Shown here piece after piece: positions 14,072-19,857 of a DNA stretch of 19,857 nucleotides. Source of the DNA: DATILL01 sp035476575. Lineage in GTDB: Bacteria > Actinomycetota > Actinomycetes > Mycobacteriales > JACQDL01. Both the position numbers and the translations under genes were made by a program. The stretch spans positions 1 to 19,857 of the forward strand of contig DATILL010000053.1 of the NCBI GenBank assembly GCA_035476575.1, written 5' to 3'. Numbering within the stretch: the stretch's first letter is position 1; every line of letters starts with the position of its first letter. The notes under the pieces are model-generated. The model searched no databases. It was not told the DNA's origin and was given only the letters and a program-made list of their open reading frames with translations.

Positions 14072-15484
14072 TCAGCCGACGGCCCCTTCCATCTGCATTT
14101 CGATCAGCCGGTTGAGCTCCAGCGCGTACTCCATCGGCAGCTCGCGGGCGATCGGCTCGACGAACCCGCGCACCACCATGGCCATTGCCTCGTCCTCGGT
14201 CATGCCCCGGCTCATCAGGTAGAAGAGCTGGTCCTCGCTGACCTTGGACACCGTCGCCTCGTGCCCCATCGACACGTCGTCCTCGCGCACATCGATGTAG
14301 GGGTAGGTGTCGGACCGGCTGATGGTGTCGACCAGCAGCGCGTCGCACTTCACCGTGGACCTCGACCCGTGGGCACCCTCGTTGATCTGCACCAGGCCGC
14401 GGTACGACGTGCGGCCACCGCCGCGGGCAACCGACTTGGACACGATGGTGGAGGAGGTGTTCGGCGCGACGTGCACCATCTTGGCGCCCGCGTCCTGGTG
14501 CTGGCCCTCGCCGGCAAACGCGATGGACAGCACCTCGCCCTTGGCGTGCTCGCCGAGCAGCCACACGGCCGGGTACTTCATGGTGACCTTGGAGCCGATG
14601 TTGCCGTCGATCCACTCCATCGTCGCGTCCTCGTGCGCCACCGCCCGCTTGGTCACCAGGTTGTAGACGTTGTTCGACCAGTTCTGGATCGTGGTGTAGC
14701 GGCAGCGCCCGCCCTTCTTCACGATGATCTCCACGACCGCGGAGTGCAGCGAGTCGGAGGAGTAGACCGGCGCGGTGCAGCCCTCGACGTAGTGCACGTA
14801 GGCGCCCTCGTCGACGATGATCAGGGTGCGCTCGAACTGGCCCATGTTCTCCGTGTTGATCCGGAAGTAGGCCTGCAGCGGGATGTCGACGTGCACGCCC
14901 TTCGGCACGTAGATGAACGAGCCGCCGGACCAGACCGCGGTGTTCAGCGCGGCGAACTTGTTGTCGCCGACCGGGATCACCGAGCAGAAGTACTCCTTGA
15001 AGAGCTCGGGATGCTCCCTCAGGCCGGTGTCGGTGTCGAGGAAGATGACGCCCTGCTCCTCAAGATCCTCCCGGATCTTGTGGTAGACCACCTCGGACTC
15101 GTACTGCGCGGCGACGCCGGCGATCAACCGCTGCTTCTCCGCCTCGGGGATGCCGAGACGGTCGTAGGTGTTCTTGATGTCGTCGGGCAGCTCGTCCCAG
15201 TTGGCCGCCTGCTTCTCGGTGGAGCGGACGAAGTACTTGATGTTGTCGAAATCGATCCCGGACAGGTCGGAGCCCCAGTGCGGCATCGGCTTCTTGTCGA
15301 ACAGCCGGAGGCCCTTGAGCCGTCGGTCCAGCATCCATTCCGGCTCGCCCTTACGGGCCGAGATGTCGCGGACGACGGTGTCGGACAGGCCGCGCCGGGC
15401 GCTCGCGCCGGCCACATCCGGGTCGGCCCAGCCGTACTCGTAGCGGCCGAGGCCGGCGAGCTCGGGGTGGGCGGTCGTGGTCAT
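14072..15484 (-). CDS. sufB: SufB, iron-sulfur cluster scaffold
   Basis: 470-residue SufB on which clusters are assembled with SufC and SufD. Typical segments are KGEPEWMLDRRLKGL near the N-terminus, FIYVPKGVHVDIPLQAYFR, the cluster-related EGCTAP, HEDATMEWIDGN, and the C-terminal GHEATVSKVSEDQLFYLMSRG. The ATG at 15482-15484 has GGGAGGAAG upstream and overlaps the sufR stop by four bases (ATGA). A longer open frame upstream belongs to another frame of sufR. The family is highly conserved, and both length and motifs are standard. It is the second gene of the operon, so its level should follow SufR control. Confidence 0.97.
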   Translation of the reverse strand: MTTTAHPELAGLGRYEYGWADPDVAGASARRGLSDTVVRDISARKGEPEWMLDRRLKGLRLFDKKPMPHWGSDLSGIDFDNIKYFVRSTEKQAANWDELPDDIKNTYDRLGIPEAEKQRLIAGVAAQYESEVVYHKIREDLEEQGVIFLDTDTGLREHPELFKEYFCSVIPVGDNKFAALNTAVWSGGSFIYVPKGVHVDIPLQAYFRINTENMGQFERTLIIVDEGAYVHYVEGCTAPVYSSDSLHSAVVEIIVKKGGRCRYTTIQNWSNNVYNLVTKRAVAHEDATMEWIDGNIGSKVTMKYPAVWLLGEHAKGEVLSIAFAGEGQHQDAGAKMVHVAPNTSSTIVSKSVARGGGRTSYRGLVQINEGAHGSRSTVKCDALLVDTISRSDTYPYIDVREDDVSMGHEATVSKVSEDQLFYLMSRGMTEDEAMAMVVRGFVEPIARELPMEYALELNRLIEMQMEGAVG

Positions 15485-16251
15485 GTCGACTTCCTCCCAG
15501 ATCTGGGGGTTGGCTGGGCCGGATGCGGTGACTCCGCACAGGCCAGCCCGGTGGGACGAGCGGCCGGAACATAGGTGGTGCACACGCCGTCGCCACGAGC
15601 GATCGTGGCCAGGCGCTGAACATGGGTGTCGAGCATGCGTTCGATCGCCCTGGTCTCGGCCTCGCATAACTGCGGGAACTCGGCGGCCACGTGCGCCACC
15701 GGGCAGTGGTGCTGGCAGAGCTGGCCGCCGGTGGTCGGGTGGGCGCTGTCGGCGGCCGTGGCGGCGTACCCCTCGTCGGTAAGCGCCTGGGCGAGCGCTT
15801 CCAGCCTGGCCGCCGGGTCGTCGACCTGGGCGACGGCGGGCCGCAGCCGGTCTTCCAGCGTGGCCACCCGGCGCTCGGCGAACGCCGTCACCGCGTCCTC
15901 GCCGGCACTCTCCGCCAGGTAGCGCAGCGCGGCGGTGGCCAGGTCGTCGTAGGAGTGCGGGAAGGCCTCCCGACCGGTCTCGGTGAGCGCGAACAGCTTG
16001 GCCGGGCGGCCGCGGCGGCGGGCACCGAGCGGGCGCTGCTCACGGACCTCCACCAGCGCGTCGGCCACCAGCGCGTCGAGGTGCCGGCGGACCGCCGCGG
16101 GCGAGAGCCCGAGCCGCTCGCCGAGGCTGGCGGCGGTTGCTGGCCCCTGCTCCAGCAGCAGCCGGGCGACCCCGTCACGGGTGCGAGAGTCCGCCGCCCG
16201 GTCGGGAGCCCGCCCGAGCGCCTCGACCTTCGCGACGCCCTCGAATTTCAC
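15481..16251 (-). CDS. sufR: SufR, iron-sulfur sensing transcriptional regulator of the suf operon
   Basis: 256-residue ArsR/DeoR-type regulator. A winged helix-turn-helix occupies ~25-90 (GPATAASLGERLGLSPAAVRR, then a GARRRGRPAKLF wing). The C-terminal half carries cysteines C179, C183, C196 and C224. C183-x12-C196-x27-C224 fits the three-cysteine pattern I remember for mycobacterial SufR, where it binds a 4Fe-4S cluster. It should repress its own operon when clusters are plentiful. The GTG at 16249-16251 is chosen from family length and because a promoter and operator end on it; there is no Shine-Dalgarno sequence, so the mRNA is probably leaderless. First gene of the suf operon, overlapping sufB by four bases. 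Confidence 0.93.
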   Translation of the reverse strand: MKFEGVAKVEALGRAPDRAADSRTRDGVARLLLEQGPATAASLGERLGLSPAAVRRHLDALVADALVEVREQRPLGARRRGRPAKLFALTETGREAFPHSYDDLATAALRYLAESAGEDAVTAFAERRVATLEDRLRPAVAQVDDPAARLEALAQALTDEGYAATAADSAHPTTGGQLCQHHCPVAHVAAEFPQLCEAETRAIERMLDTHVQRLATIARGDGVCTTYVPAARPTGLACAESPHPAQPTPRSGRKST

Positions 16252-16287
16252 AACGCCAGTGTGACGTATTTGGCTGCGCGCCGGCAA
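16248..16287 (-). promoter_or_regulatory. suf operon promoter with SufR-type operator
   Basis: On the minus strand a -35-like TTGCCG (16287-16282), 18 bases, then a -10-like CACACT (16263-16258) end six bases before the sufR GTG. ACACT-N5-TGTGA spans 16262-16248, overlapping both the -10 element and the start codon. From memory this is the inverted-repeat operator reported for SufR of Mycobacterium tuberculosis, which makes autorepression likely. Confidence 0.65.
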
Positions 16288-16371
16288 ACTTCGCCCCGTT
16301 CTTGTACCGAACTCCGCCAAAATCGGCTCAGGGCTGGCTCTTCGGCCCAGAACACGGCAGGCTGTCGCGTC

Positions 16372-16893
16372 ATGGACTTGGCACCAGACGGCTTCGGTAC
16401 CGACAGGGCCGACCAGCCTCGCAGCTCCAACGGATTTGTGTTCCCCCGCGACGTCGACATCGCGGCCCGGGAGAACAGCCTCACCCCGCAGCGGGAGGCC
16501 GACACCGCACAGCTGGCCGACCGCAGCCGGCCGCGGGCTATGCCGCCGGCGGCACCGGCCAGCTCGGTCCCGGCTCATGCGACGCAGCCGGCCGGCCCGC
16601 CGCCCAGCCCGCCACCCGCGCACTCGCCCGCGCCCATGCCAGCGGGTGCCGCGGTGGGCGCGGCGATGTCGGGGGCGGCGTCCGCGCAGACCAGCCGGCG
16701 GGTCGAGCACGACTGGTTCCGCCCGCAGATCGGCAGCCCGGCCGAGCACCCGTTGATGCAGGGTCTGTTACTCGAGCTGCCGCCCCGCGCCGCGGTCCTG
16801 GACAAGACCTGGCTGGAGCAGTGGCTGGAGGCGGCACGGGCCACCCTGGAGCTGATCTACGCGCGGTCTGACGGACCCAGCGCCGGCCACTGA
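16372..16893 (+). CDS. Proline-rich protein of unknown function (173 aa)
   Basis: I do not recognise this family. Three parts are visible: a polar N-terminus with GFVFPRDVDIAARE (~21-35), a Pro/Ala-rich low-complexity middle (~54-104), and a C-terminus (~110-165) that looks folded: an EHDWFRPQIGSPAEHPLMQG segment, then an amphipathic helix DKTWLEQWLEAARATLELIY. No signal peptide, cysteines or membrane segment is seen, apart from a short Gly/Ala stretch. The ATG at 16372 has only a weak GGCAGG upstream. It is divergent from sufR and convergent with the siderophore decarboxylase. It contains one TTA codon (16768-16770), rare here. Coding is supported by third-position GC and by the ordered C-terminus, but not proven. 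Confidence 0.6.
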   Translation: MDLAPDGFGTDRADQPRSSNGFVFPRDVDIAARENSLTPQREADTAQLADRSRPRAMPPAAPASSVPAHATQPAGPPPSPPPAHSPAPMPAGAAVGAAMSGAASAQTSRRVEHDWFRPQIGSPAEHPLMQGLLLELPPRAAVLDKTWLEQWLEAARATLELIYARSDGPSAGH

Positions 16894-16947
16894 CCCGGCC
16901 GCAGCAGGCTGCCTTGTCGCGCCCCGGGACAGCCCGCGGAGGGACGG

Positions 16948-18108
16948 TCAGTAGAGGTAGGCGAACGCCGGCGGCGGGTGCATCAGGAAGTTCTGGTGTG
17001 AGATGTTCCAGGCGTAGGCCCCGGCCAGGGCAAAGGCCACCACATCGTGTGCCCGGATGCGCTCCACCGGTACGGACCGGGCCAGCACGTCCTTCGGGGT
17101 GCAGAGCTGCCCGACCAGCGTCACCGGCTCGCCCGTCGCGGCCGGTCGTTCCCAGGGCCACGGCCAGTCGTCCGTAGGCAGCACCGCGAACGGCTGGTCG
17201 TGGCCCTTGGCGGCCGGCGTACGAAGCTGGTGGGTGCCGCCGGCCAGCACCGCGAACACCGCGCCGTGGCTACGCTTCACGTCCAGCACCCGGGTCAGGT
17301 ACCAGCCGCTGTATGCCGTGACCGACCGGCCGGGCTCGATCCGCAGCACCGTGTCGGGGTGCCGGGCGGCCAGCCGGGCCAGGCCCGCGCCGTACGCCGG
17401 CCAGTCGAACCGCTCGCCGGGGAGGCGGTAGTCGACCGCCATCCCACCACCGAGGTTCACCTCCGCGATCGCCCACCCCCCCACCTCCGCCGCCCAGGCC
17501 AGCACCTGCTCGGCCAGCGCGAGCTGCCCGGCCGCGTCCAGACCGCTGGCCAGGTGGGTGTGCAGGCCGCGCAGCCGCAGTATCGGGGCGGTCCTGACGA
17601 TCTCGCGGCAGGCGGCCAGGCCGGCCGGGTCGAGGCCGAACGGCGACGGCCGGCCGCCCATGGCGAGCACCGCGCCGGTCATCGACACGGCGAGGTTGGC
17701 CCGTAGCAGCACGTCCGCCCGGCGGCCGAGCCGCTCAGCCGCAACGGCCAGCAGGCGCAGCTCATGCGTGCTCTCGACGTGGAAGCGGTCCACCCCGGCC
17801 GCCAGCCCGATGGCCAGCTCGGCCGCGGTCTTGCCCGGCCCGCCAAAGCTGAGCCGGGCGTCCGGCAGCGCGGCCCGTACGTGCCGCAGCTCGCCGCCGG
17901 AGGCCACCTCCACGCCGTCCACCAGACCGGCCAGCGCGCGCAGCACCGGCTGGTCCGGGTTGGCCTTGGCGGCGTACCAGAGCTCCACCCGGTCCGGCAG
18001 CGCGGCCCGGATCGCGCGGACGTGCGTGCGCAGGTGCGCCAGGTCAATCAGGTACGCCGGCAGCGGGCCGGCGTAGCGGCCGACCCGGCCCGGCACCGGG
18101 ACGGTCAC
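16948..18108 (-). CDS. Type III PLP-dependent decarboxylase, siderophore-associated
   Basis: 386-residue alanine-racemase-fold decarboxylase, related to diaminopimelate/ornithine decarboxylases and to SbnH and PvsE of carboxylate siderophore pathways. The PLP lysine is K48 (YAAKANPD). Other landmarks are HTHLAS (~183), the phosphate-binding NLGGGMAVDY (218-227), EPGRS (258-262), the partner-subunit cysteine C336 in GQLCTPKD, and the active-site tyrosine in GAYAW (363-367). Its GTG overlaps the TGA of the IucA/IucC gene by four bases (GTGA), so the two are translationally coupled. It probably decarboxylates an amino-acid building block or a citryl-amino-acid intermediate; the exact substrate is inferred from the pairing. 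Lysine or diaminopimelate biosynthesis is less likely in this context. Confidence 0.88.
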   Translation of the reverse strand: MTVPVPGRVGRYAGPLPAYLIDLAHLRTHVRAIRAALPDRVELWYAAKANPDQPVLRALAGLVDGVEVASGGELRHVRAALPDARLSFGGPGKTAAELAIGLAAGVDRFHVESTHELRLLAVAAERLGRRADVLLRANLAVSMTGAVLAMGGRPSPFGLDPAGLAACREIVRTAPILRLRGLHTHLASGLDAAGQLALAEQVLAWAAEVGGWAIAEVNLGGGMAVDYRLPGERFDWPAYGAGLARLAARHPDTVLRIEPGRSVTAYSGWYLTRVLDVKRSHGAVFAVLAGGTHQLRTPAAKGHDQPFAVLPTDDWPWPWERPAATGEPVTLVGQLCTPKDVLARSVPVERIRAHDVVAFALAGAYAWNISHQNFLMHPPPAFAYLY

Positions 18109-19857
18109 CGCACCAGCTCGCTACCGTCCATTGTGGACAGTTTACCCGGCCGGAGACCGCCGTTCGGCAGCGCGGCGACGTACCGGTCGACCACCTGCCG
18201 ATCGAGTCCCCACGGCACCGGGCCGGCCAGCGGGCGCGGCCCGACCGGGCTGGCCAGCGGCAGGTACCCGGCCTGCCGGTCGGCCTGCCGGGCCCACCGG
18301 GTCAGCAGGTTGGCCTTGGCCGGCAGCGGGCTGCCGGCCAGCAGCGCGCGCAGCTTCGGCGCGTCGCCGAACCGCCGCTGGTAGGCCAGCAGGTGCTCGC
18401 GCACCCGGACCCAGCCAGCCGCCTCGATCGACGGGTGCCGGTCGGCCAGCGCGGCCAGCACCTCGGCCAGGTGGTTGACCAGCAGGCAGTACGCAACCCG
18501 CTGCCAGCCCCGGTGGGCGTCGTAGCCGACCTGCTCGCGGACCCGCTCGGGCAGCCCGGCCAGGGCGGCGTCGTGCCGGCCGGGTAGCAGCTTGGCTCCT
18601 TCGAGGTCGCGCAGGAACATCTGTCGCGGCAGGCCGTCCGGGCCGACGCCGACCACGACGTTCTGCAGGTGCGGCTCGAAGGCGACACCGTGCCCGAAGT
18701 AGCCGTAGAGGACCGGCGGGAGCAGCAGCTCGACGTAGCGGTCCCACCAGGCCAGGGCATGCCTGGCCGGGTCGCCGGTGCGGCCGGCCAGCCGCAGCAC
18801 CGCGCCGAGGGTCTGGCCGTGCTCGTCGGCCAGCGCGGCGGCCAGCAGGGGGGTGACCCCCGGCTCGGTGGCCAGCCCGGCCCGCACGATCACGCCGAGC
18901 CCCTCCACGAGCTCGGTGCCCAGGTCGGCGGTGCGGTACGCCGGCTCGGCCAGCAGCACCGTGCCGGGAAAACGAGCCGCCAGGTCGGCCGCCACCGGGG
19001 CGAGCAGCCGGGTCAGCGCGACCGCGCCGGTCAGCTCGTAGTCGGCGTTCTTGCGCACGCAGTTGGTGATCCGCACGTTCAGGCTGAGCTTGAGGAAGCC
19101 ACCGGTCAGCGGATGGTGCACGGTGCGCACCGAGGCGGTCGGCGCGACCGGCGGGCCGCCCGGCCCGAGGTCGAGCAGCCGGCCGCCGGCCAGCGCGGAC
19201 CGCAGCGCCGGCCGGTCGGCCAGCAGCGTGTACTGCCAGGGATGCACCGGCAGGAGCGCGTACCCGTCCGGTGCCGCCGGCCCGCCGAGCCGGTCGAACA
19301 CCGCGGCGGCGGCCGGGTCGACGTGCTCCTCGCGCAGCACTGACCGGTGCACGGCGAGGAAGCGCAGCCGGAACCGGGCGCCGGCCTCGGGGGCGTACGG
19401 CAGGACGTCGGGCAGCCCGCTGGAGCGGGCCTTGGGCGTCGGGTGGTAGCGGTGGCCGAAGAGGAGCGACTGCTCGCTGGCCAGGTAGTCGAGGACCAGG
19501 GCGTCCGAGGCTGGGTCGTCCTGGGCCGGGTCGTCCGGGAGGCCACCCGGCGCCGGCCGCGGGCGGGCCCGCAGCACGGCGGCGATCAGGTCGCGGCTGG
19601 CCCGGACCTGGTCGGCGAGCTCGTCGTTCGGCTCGCCGCCACGGGCTAGCTCCAGCTCGCGCTGGATGTCGGCGACGAGCCTCCGCCAGCCGACCGGCGC
19701 CCAGCCGGTCGGGCCGAGTGCCTGGACCGGCCCGGTGAACCGGTCCGGGCCGAGCAGCGACCGGCGCCGGATCCGGATCCGGATCGTGACATCGCAATGC
19801 GGCAGCCGGACCACGGCATGCCCCGCCAGCCGGGAGAGCTGCCCGCTCGGGCCGGCG
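18105..19857 (-). CDS. IucA/IucC family siderophore synthetase (NIS type), 5' end beyond window
   Basis: NRPS-independent siderophore (NIS) synthetase that condenses a carboxylate such as citrate with an amine or alcohol through an adenylate. The frame is open to the right edge, so the start lies outside; 583 residues are visible, close to full length. Family motifs are present: EQSLLFGHRYHPTPKAR, VHPWQYTLL, LKLSLNVRITNCVRKN, AEPAYR, FEPHLQN and MFLRDLEGAKL. A GTG at 19812-19814 could be read as a start, but conserved-looking residues continue upstream (LAGHAVVRLPHCDV). A short inverted repeat (GTCCA/TGGAC, 18126-18138) lies near the 3' end, just before the coupled decarboxylase. More pathway genes are expected upstream, outside the window. 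The product cannot be named from these two genes. Confidence 0.92.
   Translation of the reverse strand, partial: AGPSGQLSRLAGHAVVRLPHCDVTIRIRIRRRSLLGPDRFTGPVQALGPTGWAPVGWRRLVADIQRELELARGGEPNDELADQVRASRDLIAAVLRARPRPAPGGLPDDPAQDDPASDALVLDYLASEQSLLFGHRYHPTPKARSSGLPDVLPYAPEAGARFRLRFLAVHRSVLREEHVDPAAAAVFDRLGGPAAPDGYALLPVHPWQYTLLADRPALRSALAGGRLLDLGPGGPPVAPTASVRTVHHPLTGGFLKLSLNVRITNCVRKNADYELTGAVALTRLLAPVAADLAARFPGTVLLAEPAYRTADLGTELVEGLGVIVRAGLATEPGVTPLLAAALADEHGQTLGAVLRLAGRTGDPARHALAWWDRYVELLLPPVLYGYFGHGVAFEPHLQNVVVGVGPDGLPRQMFLRDLEGAKLLPGRHDAALAGLPERVREQVGYDAHRGWQRVAYCLLVNHLAEVLAALADRHPSIEAAGWVRVREHLLAYQRRFGDAPKLRALLAGSPLPAKANLLTRWARQADRQAGYLPLASPVGPRPLAGPVPWGLDRQVVDRYVAALPNGGLRPGKLSTMDGSELVR

Noticed and set aside
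11877..14222. 781-codon plus-strand open frame opposite sufC/ferredoxin/sufD
   Set aside because: Lies wholly antisense to strongly conserved suf genes; long antisense frames are expected at this GC content and the translation is low-complexity.
16894..16947. Iron-box (DtxR/IdeR type) or terminator between the unknown protein and the decarboxylase
   Set aside because: No AT-rich palindrome resembling an iron box and only very short GC stems; any iron operator for the siderophore operon should lie upstream of the synthetase, outside the window.

Overview
The window is very GC-rich, with strong G/C preference at third codon positions, GTG starts and tightly overlapping operons. It looks like a filamentous actinobacterium, most likely Micromonosporaceae (Micromonospora/Actinoplanes type). 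The family-level call is inferred from gene content and order, not from a marker gene. No rRNA, tRNA, CRISPR array or insertion sequence was seen.

Layout. (1) 1-2711, minus strand: a small HTH protein, a crotonase-fold enzyme that seems to start at a CTG overlapping the HTH stop codon, and an ABC exporter cut by the left edge. (2) 2712-2826: a divergent intergenic region with a perfect 11-bp inverted repeat and a probable leaderless promoter. (3) 2827-4158, plus: a polytopic membrane protein resembling GT-C glycosyltransferases. (4) 4198-5811, minus: an ABC-F ATPase with a possible leaderless six-codon leader ORF upstream. (5) 6207-9617, plus: an isolated, very large STAND/NLR-like protein (DUF4062-like N-terminus, NB-ARC NTPase, about 11 WD40 blades). 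(6) 9702-16251, minus: a complete SUF iron-sulfur operon sufR-sufB-sufD-Rieske ferredoxin-sufC-sufS-sufU-sufT. All genes touch or overlap, and a SufR-type operator sits on the sufR start codon. (7) 16372-16893, plus: a proline-rich protein of unknown function. (8) 16948-19857, minus: a type III PLP decarboxylase coupled to an IucA/IucC siderophore synthetase cut by the right edge.

How the genes work together. The SUF block is a self-contained, autoregulated machine: SufS/SufU mobilise sulfur, SufB/C/D form the scaffold, SufT and the Rieske ferredoxin are accessory, and SufR senses cluster status. The neighbouring siderophore pair supplies iron, so the right half of the window is largely about iron. 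The left half is ordinary actinobacterial housekeeping and transport.

The most unusual element is the STAND protein. Its WD40 blades repeat at an exact 126-bp period, and a two-blade block is duplicated at 173/177 identical bases. It carries three rare TTA codons and stands alone between housekeeping genes. This is what a rapidly diversifying sensor of the NLR/antiphage type would look like, but no defence function is shown by the sequence itself.
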